A stretch of DNA of 64,000 nucleotides from contig CAVNZM010000004.1 of assembly GCA_963693365.1 (NCBI GenBank), positions 11,656,001 to 11,720,000 on the forward strand, written 5' to 3'. Below, piece after piece: positions 1 to 10,920 of this stretch. The number at the start of each line of letters is the position of its first letter. Positions within the stretch are counted from its first letter, which is position 1. The position numbers were made by a program, and so were the translations under genes. Origin of the DNA: Amoebidium appalachense (Eukaryota > Ichthyosporea). The notes under the pieces are model-generated. The model had not been told where the DNA came from and searched no databases. It saw nothing but the letters and a program-made list of their open reading frames with translations.

Positions 1-43
1 TACGGGCACCTACATCCGAATTTGTTTCTCACACCCTGCAAAC

Positions 44-646
44 ATGGCCCATACACACAAAGCCAAGCCTAATCTCACTCTTCCCTCAGCCCCAACCACT
101 CTCCCCATCGACCGAGACTACATCCCCTCTGACCCTCCTCCAGTTTCCACCCCCACCGTTACCAGCCTGCCACCCACCCCTGCCTGGGCCCAACATGTTG
201 ACTTCGGTGTGGAGTGGGAGAACAACCCACCCTCCCCCCCTGCCTCTCCCATGATCCCATCCCGTACTCTACGCATAGGCTTCATCGGTGCGGGGGGCAT
301 CAACTTTGGTGGGGCGGAGGGGCCGTGGGACCATGCAAGTCGTCTGGAGCGAGTGCCCGAGGTGGAGTTTTCTGCTGTGGTGGATCTGAACTTGGCATTG
401 GCGCAGAAACGCATTGACGAGAGACGTGACCCGGCACGTGTGATGAACGGTGTGACTATGGAGACTACTTCTCGCTGGTCGAACACTCAGGTAATGAGGA
501 TCCTAACTAACCCTCTTTTTTTGGTTTGCTTGTATGGATTTTATTTGCACGCGATTGGCCAACTGTCCTGTACGATCATCCGGGGTTAATTGTTTTTCCC
601 CCAATTCACATCGTTCAGAGGTGAGGGCGCCGGAAGGGGAGGTTGG

Positions 647-683
<37 letters not shown>

Positions 684-1146
684 CTCGTGAGGGATGTTAT
701 GTTTTTGTTTTTTGTCTTTTGTTTTTCACTGAGTGAAAGAATTATTTTGTGGGGGGAGGGGGGGGGGGGGGGGGGGGGTTAAACACGATTTTTCTTTCAA
801 ATGGACCCTTGTTAGGGGGGAGGGGGGGGGGGGGGGAGGGAGGGGGGTAAACACGATTTTTCTTTCAAATAAACCCTTGTTAGGCTCTGGTGCCCTCTAC
901 CCCCCTACCCCTTCTCCCTTGTATCTCACTCCGTCTCCCCCCCCCCCCCCCCCCCCCCACACACACACACCCGTGCCTTCACATTCGCAGCTTTCCCCCT
1001 TTATTGAGTTTGGTAAAGATAATGCCCCGTTCGCCCACCTGGTTCTCACATCTTCTCAAGTGCTCTTTTCGTTTCCTTTCTTTCTGAACGTTTCCAGTCC
1101 AGGTTTTTGGTCTCCCCCCCCCCCCCCCCCCCCCCCCCCTTTTTTT

Positions 1147-1185
<39 letters not shown>

Positions 1186-2074
1186 AGATGTGCAAGAGTT
1201 GTGTTTTGACTCAAATATCATTTCCTTTCGTTTGTTTTTGTGTATGTGTGCCTGTGTGTGCGAGTGTGTGGAAGGGCCCATGAGCGTCTTTGTATGCTTT
1301 GCATGTGCACGGACGGTGCTCGTGCCTGTGCATGTGCCGCTGCAAATGTGGCGTGCGAGTGCTTGGTTGCATGCATGTGTGCGCGTTTGTGTGTGCTTAG
1401 TTCAATTGCTTACCGCCAATTACATACACCACGTACACAGGCGTTCTCCAACTACATCGACATGCTCAACTCACCCGCCTGCCCCGATGCCGTTTTCATC
1501 GGTCTTCCTCCCGCTTTCCACGGTGCTCTGACCGGTCCTGCAGCCGTGGAACTCGAGTGTGCGCGGAGGGGTGTCCACGTTTTCGTCGAAAAACCCATCA
1601 GTATTCGTCCTGTGGATGAAGTTGAAGCACTTGAGGGGGAACTTCGCAGACTGCAAACTGAAAAGGGGGTGATTGTAGGTGTGGGCTACATGCTTCGCTA
1701 CTCCCCAGCCGTGGACACTGCTGTGCAGATTCTCAAGGAGGAGAGAGTCCAACCATCTGCAATTTTGGCGCGATACAACTGCGCGTACAGCAACATCTCC
1801 AAGTCTGATTGGTGGGATCTGCGCCGATCGGGTGGGCCGGTGGTAGAGCAGGCCACACATTTTGTCGATCTGATGCGTCTGTTTGGTGGCCAGGTGGACG
1901 TGGAGTCTGTGCAGAGTATGTGTGTGGGCCCTGCCTCGGACCTGGGCAAACTCACAGACGTGCCTGCTGCCCCTGGTGGTGAGCACAATGTGGCCCCTGA
2001 GTTCCGCATCAACAGGGTCTCCAGCGCACAGTTCCGGTATGTGTATTTGACCCCCCCCCCCCCCCCCCCCCTCC

Positions 2075-2119
<45 letters not shown>

Positions 2120-3201
2120 AATTAACCCCACCCAACCCTTCCCATGCACGGTTTGATGTTCTCTCCTCCCATCGCCCCCTCTCCCCCCTTCCCCCCCGGC
2201 ACCAGCTGTTTTAGCTGTCAAAAAGACACACAGGCAGAGAGCGAGGAGGTAGATAGAGGGGATGAGTTGTTTTTTGGAAGCTTTTAGCTCCGTGTCTTCC
2301 CACCCCCCTACACATGTTTTTTTTAGCTTTTAAAAGTTCCACCTGGCTTGCCCCCTTGCTGTTATCTATTCCCCACCTCCTTTCGTTTCAATTTCTATCC
2401 TCGGGCCAAAACACCGTGCCTTTCTCTCTTTAGAGAACTCCCCCTCCACTCCCCCTCCCCCCTCTCCCCCCCCCCCCCCCCCCCCCCCCCAACATACACG
2501 CGCGGGCACGCGCACGTGCACAAATGCACCTGTGCATGTGATACATATTGTAACCCATTCACTCATTCACTCACTGTCCAGCTAAACGGCCATCCCAGCT
2601 GGTAAAGAACAATTGTCCATTGTTTAATATGAAGTGTATGTAGCTCACCTACGTATCAACACGGCTAACGCTAAAAAACAACCCCTGCCCCCTCCCCTCC
2701 TCTTCCCCCCTCCCCCCTTATACACACACAAACACGCGCACACACGCGCACACACTCACTCATATATCTCCTCCCCTCCCCCCCCCCCCTCTCCCCCTTC
2801 CCCCCCCCCTCCTGCCTCCTCAACCCCACACAAACAAACATACACAAACACTCTGCAGGTACAAGAATGGAGGCATAGGCCAGCTGACGCATGCCCTCCT
2901 TCTTCACGGAGACGACTACGCCACCGAGCTGGAGGTTTGGGGGGATGGCCTGCGCCTCATCATCCGTGACCCGTACAACAACCCCGCCTTGTTGGTGCGC
3001 CGGCCTCACTCGGAAATTGAAGAAAACATTGCGCTTCCCTCGTTCGAGCTGTACACCCCTGCAGACATGTATATGGTGGAGGTGGCATGTTTTGTGCATG
3101 CTATTCGCACCAAAGATACTGCGGCAGTGCGCAGCCCCTTCAAGGATGCCCTTGAGACTTACCGCCTGACCAAGATTATTACGGATCGTGCTGCGTGCTG
3201 A
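44..3201 (+). CDS. Gfo/Idh/MocA-family NAD(P)-dependent oxidoreductase
   Basis: Three exons, 44-490, 1441-2036 and 2859-3201, join in frame to 461 aa with GT-AG introns; the last junction restores an Arg codon. After a Pro-rich leader of about 75 residues comes a Rossmann fold with the dinucleotide motif GFIGAGG (residues 79-85). The family's EKP motif is at residues 199-201, where the Lys is the usual catalytic/nicotinamide-contacting residue. The C-terminal half carries WWDLRRSGG and an EQATHFVDLMR segment typical of the substrate/oligomer domain. Family members oxidise or reduce sugars, inositols or similar polyols, but the substrate cannot be read from the sequence. The long leader has no clear signal peptide, so a cytosolic enzyme is likely. 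ATG 44 has A at -3. My impression that fungal and bacterial homologues are the closest is unverified. Confidence 0.9.
778..884. repeat. Tandem duplication inside oxidoreductase intron 1
   Basis: A segment of about 38 bp starting GTTAAACACGATTTTTCTTT occurs at 778-816 and again at 847-884. The copies differ at only a few positions and are separated by a G-rich run. It shows local duplication next to homopolymer DNA. Confidence 0.8.
1114..1183. repeat. Snap-back tract C26-T9-G35
   Basis: An uninterrupted run of 26 C, then 9 T, then 35 G lies in oxidoreductase intron 1. The C and G arms can pair completely around the T loop. Confidence 0.9.
2078..2117. repeat. (TA)n microsatellite
   Basis: About 20 TA units follow a poly-C run in oxidoreductase intron 2. 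Confidence 0.95.
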
Positions 3202-4191
3202 TTGGTTGATTTGGGTGCAATCCAGAGGTTATGAAAGGTGTTGGTTGTTTCGTAGAAGTAAGTGATTCGTCGGTTTGTTTGTTCTCTTCGAAAGTTGGTT
3301 GTTAGTATTGCCCGGTGGCGTCGTTTTTAGTTTTAAATCTTCTGACATGCTATGGATTAAGGGTAGCCGGAAATGAAAATGAGTGAAATTACCGCTGTAT
3401 TTTGATTGGGCACCTCTTCCTTTGCCACATTCATATATAACTCATCGTTTTTGTTTTTTTTGGGGTGTGCACCCTACAAATCATAATTCCTTTTTTTACA
3501 GTTTATCAAAGTTGAATAGCCAAACATCCCCTTTAGAAGATCCAAAGATGTTATGAATTTCAGCAGTGCTTTATACGCTGAGTCATTCTTGATCATTATC
3601 GATTGTATGTGGTGCTTCTGGATATAGTACCGGATAAACGTAATCACTGATGAAACATATGAGCGTGAAATGATGATTGCTATGTATCAGCCTGCTGCCC
3701 CATGTTGACCGTCCCTTGGTCTACCAAAGCTTCCCCCCTTCCCCCCTTTCCCCCCATCCCCCCCCCCCCGTTTCTTTCCCCTCATCCCTACACTCTCCCA
3801 CCCACCGGGCCACCCACCTCCAGCTCCTACCCACTCCCTATCTACACACTCATCCAGCCACCCCGGCTTGGAAAGATTACATGTCGTGTGCACATGTTGC
3901 CGCCGATCGAGGCTCCTGGCCTACACCAGATGTACATGCATTGTTAGTTACTCTTGTGCCTTTCTTTATTCGGCACTCCTAGCTTGTCCTCTTATTGATT
4001 ATCACAAATCATGCTCTAATACTCCCCCCCCCCCCTCCCCCCTTTCCCCTCCCCCCCCCCCCTCCCCCCCCTCCCCCCCCCCCCCCCCCCCCCCTTTTCG
4101 TCCCATGTCCTCTAATCCCCATTGCTACGTTACATCCCGTCGTTCATGTTGAGTGTGCAAAGGCCGGTGCGTTAGCCACGGTACCTGCAGT

Positions 4192-4282
<91 letters not shown>

Positions 4283-4510
4283 GGGGGCGATGGGGGGGGG
4301 GGGGGGGGGCCTACAATATTCTACTTAGGTTCGATTAATTAATTATGAAGGATAGCCACCAAGAGTTAGAACAGGCAGCCAAAGACCTCTCTTTCATTTC
4401 GTTGCCACCACACACCGGTGTGCATGAATCTGGTGTCCGTTCAGCTTATCAATCCCCCTCCCTCCCCCCCCCCCCCCCCCCCCCCCCCCAATAAACCCCC
4501 AACCCCCCCT

Positions 4511-4541
<31 letters not shown>

Positions 4542-4839
4542 AACCCCATCCCCGGCGCCGTTCGAATTCCTCACTGACAGCCCGCCTTCTCTCCCCTCTC
4601 TCCCCCAACCTGTTATAATCTTCCGGCTACTTGTTTCAGGGAATTTTTATCCCCAGTCCCCAGGTACCGGTACAAAAATCGTTGTCCCTTAGGATCCTCG
4701 TTAAATCCATCCCCCCCCCCCCCCCCCCCCCCCCGGTGTTTTATATGATGGTGAGATGAAGTACTTGGTTCCGGTATATAATCCTGGCAACACAATTGAG
4801 GAATAATTTCTGATTTGAACTAAAGGCAGGAAGGTTTTC

Positions 4840-4874
<35 letters not shown>

Positions 4875-5885
4875 CCCACCCCCACCCCCACACAAACTCA
4901 CACACAAACGGCCACCACTACGGTGACCACCCGGTCACTTGAATCACCACTGCCGTGGTATGCCTATGTAAGCTTCAAACATCGAGGGTCAGGGCACTTT
5001 TAGGAAAGGGAAAGTGAGTGATGTACATATGCACGTGTGTGCAGTTGTACGTATGTGTGTGTGTCTGTAACAGGTCCTTCCTTACGCGCTACTTGATAAT
5101 GATAAGCAATAAATGGCCTGGGAGATCTTGGCTTGTATATACGTGTGTGTGTGTAAGCGTCCATGTGAGAGTTTTACAAAATACCTGTGTATGCCATGTG
5201 TACATATTTGTGTGTGTGCACGTGTGCACGTGTGCACGTGTGTGTGTGTGTGTGTGTGTGCGTGAGCGCGCGCTTGTGCGTATGTGCGTGTGCGTGTATG
5301 CATATTTGCGCATACACGGGCGTGTATACGTATGTGTGTGTGTATATCTTTGTGTGTGCCCGCGTGTGTGTATGTGTGCACTTGGTGAATGTGCATGCCT
5401 GTGAACGTACGTCTATGTGGGTGTGTGGCGTTTGTGTGTGTTTGCAGGTTGATTCTGCATGTGCATTGCGTGACGGTGGGCACATCCATTCGTGCGGCTA
5501 GGCCCACACCAGGTCCCATCATGGCATAAGGTTCATGTGTGCGTTCCCACACCAATGTATTTTTATCACATACTAAAGATCCCATCTGGGGGACACAACT
5601 ATGTTATCTTTGTAACTTCTACAACATACTTTTCTTTCACATTTCGCTCCCGAGGACTTTAACATTTGCCGGGGCAGGGTCCAGCCCTCGCATTCATAAT
5701 CCGTGCTGCAAAACACGGGAAATATGCATACGTAGAAAAAAAAACACTTTCGAGATAAAGTCAAGGCTTATCTACACAATTTCGTATCTTTGTCGCTATC
5801 ACAGTTTGAGGGTTGTGGTGTCATGCCTCAGTTTGGGTGACCGTCCGTGAGCTCTACAGCCACCCGAACAGGCTCGTAACGAGCT
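3202..5885. other. Intergenic region, no gene seen
   Basis: This is the shared 3' flank of two convergent genes. The first 500 bp are of ordinary composition. Then come poly-C runs (around 4022-4094, 4467-4538, 4711-4734, 4842-4872), a GT array and a degenerate GT-rich stretch (5030-5450). The open frames here are translations of simple repeats. Confidence 0.7.
4194..4281. repeat. (GT)n microsatellite
   Basis: About 44 uninterrupted GT units, followed by a G run. Confidence 0.97.
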
Positions 5886-6650
5886 TTACACCCAATACCA
5901 TAGCTGGTTGGTGGGCTTATAGTTCTTCTCCCCCTTGCACTTCCACTGAATGACAGGTGCGTCCCTCCTCTGGTGCAAAACATCGAGACACATGGGACCC
6001 CCTTCCATTTCAAAGTTTCCGTTCAACAGCTGCATATTCAGAAGCCCACCCGGCACCCATGCAAACGGCTTGTAGTCATCCATGCAGTTATAGAAGCTCA
6101 TTCTTGCTTCTGGATCAGACGCCTTGTTTGAATCACTCACCCCTACACACTTTCCATCCACGGTCTGAAGCCGTTTAGTTTCCGGGTGAACGCAGAAGCG
6201 CACCACGCGATTGTCTGCGCATCTATGCATATACACCTCCGTCTCATTATAGATGATGCACTGCTGCCTGTGTAGATTCTGTAGCGCAAGACCCTGTTGT
6301 GGGTTATTGGGGTCACACAACGGAGGCTCCCTGATCTTCGCCTTATCAAGGTAGTCAAACATGCTATACGGTGTGGGTGCGGGAACGGCGCTTGGAACGG
6401 GCGCAGCGCTTGGGACGGGAACCACACTTGGGGTAGGTTGAAGTTCTTGTTTATCGCCGTTATGCACATTAATCGTCACTGTTACGGGTGCTTTCGCAAC
6501 GAGAGCGACTAGAGAATACAGGCCAACTACCAAGATGAGAGAGGCGACTATGTGTCGCTTTCGGCATGTTCGTTTTCCGCCTAGAGGAGGAAAGCCCGAT
6601 GGTTGTCGTGTTACACCTATTATCCCGCTACTCGTTCGCGCAGCAACCAT
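5886..6650 (-). CDS. Predicted type II membrane protein with C-terminal ricin-B/beta-trefoil-like domain
   Basis: One uninterrupted 254-aa frame from ATG at 6650 to TAA at 5886. It shows a short basic N-terminus (KRTCRKRH), one hydrophobic segment at residues 33-53 (IVASLILVVGLYSLVALVA) and a Pro/Ala/Val/Ser stalk at 70-95. A Cys-containing globular domain runs from about 98 to 254. The domain has the rhythm of a ricin-B lectin: KCVGV near the middle, MCLDV later, and a QLWYW ending that resembles the family's QxW motif. This is the layout of Golgi/ER type II proteins, with the lectin-like part in the lumen or outside. I do not recognise a specific orthologue. The domain call rests on motif spacing only, so another beta-trefoil or a new domain is possible. 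Confidence 0.7.
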   Translation of the reverse strand: MVAARTSSGIIGVTRQPSGFPPLGGKRTCRKRHIVASLILVVGLYSLVALVAKAPVTVTINVHNGDKQELQPTPSVVPVPSAAPVPSAVPAPTPYSMFDYLDKAKIREPPLCDPNNPQQGLALQNLHRQQCIIYNETEVYMHRCADNRVVRFCVHPETKRLQTVDGKCVGVSDSNKASDPEARMSFYNCMDDYKPFAWVPGGLLNMQLLNGNFEMEGGPMCLDVLHQRRDAPVIQWKCKGEKNYKPTNQLWYWV

Positions 6651-8510
6651 TCTCAGTTTGTGTGTACTAATGAACCGTGCTAAATAAGGTTTATAGAATG
6701 AGATAAGGTTTATAGACAGCTAACCTAACGAGAGTGTGTTTTGTTTGCTGTCGGTGCACGCCCTGCAAGGACCTACAACCGTGTGGTCCGCAACATGAAA
6801 ATCTTTTACCGAGATCCAAGTTAATGGCTTACAAATTGAGAACTCAAGCTTTGACTTATATAAATGTAAGTTAATATAAATGTAAGTTGTGCTTCTGTGC
6901 TAAGAGCGTCTTCAAAGTTTCGCACATCTTCAAGAAAACTAAAGTTCCAAAACAAGGTCCTAGTCCTACAAAGTGTACGTGCAGCCCATGATGAGTCACT
7001 ATCAAACGAAGCAGGAGTGTGAAGTAAAGGACCCTCGTTTCTGTATATAAGGCATTGATAGTTCACCAAAGATCAGAGGCCTCTGTGAAATTATAGGAGA
7101 AGAGCAAACAACATCTGGTAGTTCTTGAGATTTGTGTTTAGTAAGGTTAAATTTTATGGAGCCTTTACATATAAAGGTATATATTGTTTATTATATTGTA
7201 TATTGTACGTTGCCAAAATTTGCAGTTGTGACTTTCAAAGATCATGAATGATTATGTATAATATGTGTATGTTTACACGAACGAGGATGTTTTGATTGAT
7301 CACCCACAACCTCCCTCCTATCGAGGGGGCATAATTTCCATTGATTAGATATAATTTAAGAACAGGCATTGAGAGCCACGAAAGCACTTGATCTAAAAGT
7401 TAATACAACTAAGCTTATTTATTAAACTATATGTATATATACTACACTTTCTTTTTTTAATCTTTGTACTGGGATCAACTATTTGAAGGTTGTCTAAAAT
7501 TAGCCCCAAATTCAGAGCCCCCCGTAGACAGTAGAGCATATGGGTATGCACTATAGACTAGGTGATTGGCTTACAACTACCCTATCGTGCATGTGATTTT
7601 CGCTTACGTGACTTCCCTAATAAACGATTGAATATGGCAGTTTGAGTCGACAAATATAGATAGCCAAAATCAAAATACATGATAGATTGCGAACCAAAGG
7701 ACTTCTAATAGATCTTCACAGATGATCAAAAATTTCAAAATGTCAACAATCTAATTAGAATCATGATTGAATCAGCTCGGAGTCAAACTAAGTTTCAAAG
7801 TAAAAGCATAATATGTCTACCAGCAGCTGTGTATTTATGCCGATTTAAACCTAAAAATTTTAAAGAAAGGAAATTATTTTCTTTTTATTTCATTTCACTA
7901 AGCCCCTACAACCATGTACTTAGATATTAGTCATACGCATGTGCCTGCTTAGCCAATCACCAGGCGGTTGACATGAGAGCTTGTCGCCAGTATCAGGCTA
8001 CCCCGGGGTCCCATGGCCGCGGCACATTCGACTCCGGCCGGCCAAGTCGACCCCGAAGAATTACCACGGTTCCATTAGCGCTGCAACGCTGCGGGAAAGC
8101 GAACGAAGGTCATTTCAAAAACTGGGGCATAAGTTCCGCATGCAGATAGCGGCGCGGGTGTGGATCAGAGATAACACCAGAAATAGGGGTGCTCTTTGAT
8201 GGAAAGAACTGTTGTTTGAGGGGTGTCGTTCCGTATTTGGGCTTCATAGCTTACTATACATTAGAGATAGCTTATGTTTTTTTTGACAACAAAATAAACC
8301 GGATATATGTTCATGGGGTTTACGCTGTTTACTCGAGGCAAAGAGAACCAGTCTCAGGTATGGGGGGGGGGGGGTTTGCTCGGAATATCCCCTCAGCGGT
8401 ATATCATGATCACGTACATAGATGTCGGGTGGTGACTATATATCAGGGTTTACTTTCTCTACGAGACACCATAAAGACTACAAGGAGAAATCAATTAGTT
8501 GGGGTTCCCC

Positions 8511-8511
<1 letters not shown>

Positions 8512-8562
<51 letters not shown>

Positions 8563-8594
8563 GGGCTCCCCTCGGGACACTCGGTATCAGCTGG

Positions 8595-8655
<61 letters not shown>
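8512..8655. repeat. Poly-T (47) followed by (TG)30
   Basis: T run at 8512-8558, then a 37-base spacer containing a GGGG..CCCC self-complementary stretch, then (TG)n at 8596-8655. Confidence 0.95.
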
Positions 8656-8656
<1 letters not shown>

Positions 8657-9765
8657 TCATGCAATCGATGACACCAAAGCATGCACGCTGCGCCGCGCGC
8701 GCATACACTGTCATTCATATATATGCTAATGTTCAGCCCCTGAAATGCCCAAACCTTTAAATTGAAAAACACAAAAATTTTCATTTGGGGGGGGTAAGTA
8801 CACAAGCAAGTACTCCCTTCACTCGGCATGAAGTTGGCAAAGGAATCAAAACGCTGCCGCGTATATCTATCCCTTTCATACGGGCCGGTTCAGTAGTCAC
8901 GGGTATACTACCGTGCAGAGACCCAAACCGTTTTAGCGACCGATTAGGTAGCTTTTTGGCCCGAAAGTCACTTTCCAAATTGGGAGCGATAACGATTTTC
9001 ATTGGACAAAAGTTTCAGATCATACTACATAAGGCAGCTGCGCATGGATCTAAAGGTCACTTTTTGGGGCTAACAAGGGTTCAGCGTGTAAAACGGCGGG
9101 CCGGGCCGGGTCCGGGCCCGCGCCGCCAACATGGGAATACAAGTCCGCACATCTGCACGTGCAAACACTTGTTGAGGCGGGTGCACAGGCGGTGGTCGGT
9201 TGCATATTTGCACTCAGTGCTGTCACTACTGCAACAGGCAACAAGGCCGAGGAAAGGTCGAGGCATACTTTAAGAGACAAGCAATGCACATGCGGCACAC
9301 GCGCGTACCGTTTGGTGTCATGCACAATCGGGAATAATTATGTGATGCATCGCGACACACCAGATTTGCGTGCTGTTGCATTGCAAGACACCCGTTAGTC
9401 TCACAACGCAAGCACGGTTTGTGTTTACGTGGTGTTTTTCGCCTCTCCCTCTCCCTTTCGGGCCGTCTCTCTCTCTTTGGCTTTCTCAGGCTATCTCTCT
9501 ATCCCCCCCCCCCCCCCCCTCCCCCTCCCCCCGCCCACCCTCCCCTCTCCCTCCCCCCCCGTGCTTTCTTGCAAGGCGAACAACACACACGCACACACGC
9601 AGACGCACACTGTGACACACAAGTGCATACAGTCACACACACACACGCGCGTGCGCACACGCGTACACACCCGCGTGTGTGCGCTTGCCAGGCAGACACA
9701 GGGACTGAAAAAAATCACAGTAACTCGCACAAACACACAAACATAGACACGTACGTGCACGACAC

Positions 9766-9766
<1 letters not shown>

Positions 9767-9821
<55 letters not shown>
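9767..9821. repeat. (AC)n microsatellite
   Basis: About 27 AC units inside a longer degenerate CA-rich stretch at 9590-9835. Confidence 0.95.
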
Positions 9822-9823
<2 letters not shown>

Positions 9824-10297
9824 CACACACTGGAGTCAACACTCAGGCTGCGAGGCCTTCGCCTATGATTGGACATGTGTGGTGATGCTCACACACACCT
9901 GGCTGTTGCGCTGGAGATGTGCACACTTGTGACGGTTGCGGTATGCACGATAGAATTTGCCCAATAATACAGAAACGGTTGGTCGGACCGAACTGAACTG
10001 AAGAGGCTGTTTCCTGAAAGCCGAGAGGCCGCGGAGTGAGTCGGAGGGAGCAGGGGGAGAGAGGGAGGGGAGAGGGAGGGGCAGGGAAGGGGGGGGAGGC
10101 GAGGTGCGCTGCCACCACCACCATCAACCGTAGGTGGGTGGGGCTGGGGTGGGGATGGGGACGGGCACCGGTCGGTCCGGGCGTATCTAGGAGGGGGGAA
10201 GGGGAGGGCCCACCAAGGTTGCTTTCGATTTTTAAATTTCTACTTCTTCATCTCCTCTCCCCCCCTCACCTCCCCCCCGGCCCTTAGCAAGCCAGCG

Positions 10298-10339
<42 letters not shown>

Positions 10340-10920
10340 CCCCCCCCACCCCCTCACCCCCCACCCCCACCAGAATCCCGCCCCACCCCCTTCCCCTTCC
10401 CCCCGGCCTGTCTGCCCGCCCCCGGCCTGCGCCGCCAACCGGGTCTCTTGCACATTGGTATGTACCTAACGCACGTATGGTTGTAAATCTGCTTCGTGTC
10501 TTCTTTGGTGATGTTTCAGACTTCGGTGTCGTGCCAATACGCAGCCTGGTGATGCCGTAAATACTGTATAACTTGAGTGACTGGATATATAATGAGTGAT
10601 TCTTGAGCAAGGCCTCCAGCACACCGGCCCGTCTTCCGGCACGGCGTGAGGCCCTGAGAGTCACAGGCTGTGTGACGGTTACGTAATTCAAAGCACACTT
10701 ACCAAAAAAGGCTCGATGGCGACTTCAGGTAGTAGTCTAAGATCTCAACCCTATATACTGATCGTTGCCTTAATCGCTTCGATTGAAATGAGCTGTCAAG
10801 GGGTCTATTTGCTCAGACTAATCAGTGTCACATGCACCTTGAAATGTATAGCACGCGACTCGTGTGGACATACACCCTTTCTCTCTTCCAGAGAACAACC
10901 AAGGAAAAACATCATAGAAA

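Larger units (their letters stand above)
6651..10920. other. Divergent intergenic region, no gene seen
   Basis: 6651-8350 is AT-rich, nearly free of homopolymers, and contains short direct repeats (near 6684-6718 and 6856-6886). It is the upstream flank of the membrane-protein gene. 8512-8655 and 9490-9821 are simple repeats. 9097-9126 and 10130-10450 are GC-rich, with a C run at about 10299-10338. The last 480 bp before the ADSL start are ordinary sequence. No open frame here looks like a known protein. Confidence 0.65.

Noticed and set aside
8340-8660. Poly-T as the poly-A tail of a minus-strand retrocopy
   Set aside because: The adjoining minus-strand sequence is a short GC palindrome and a CA array with no gene-like content.
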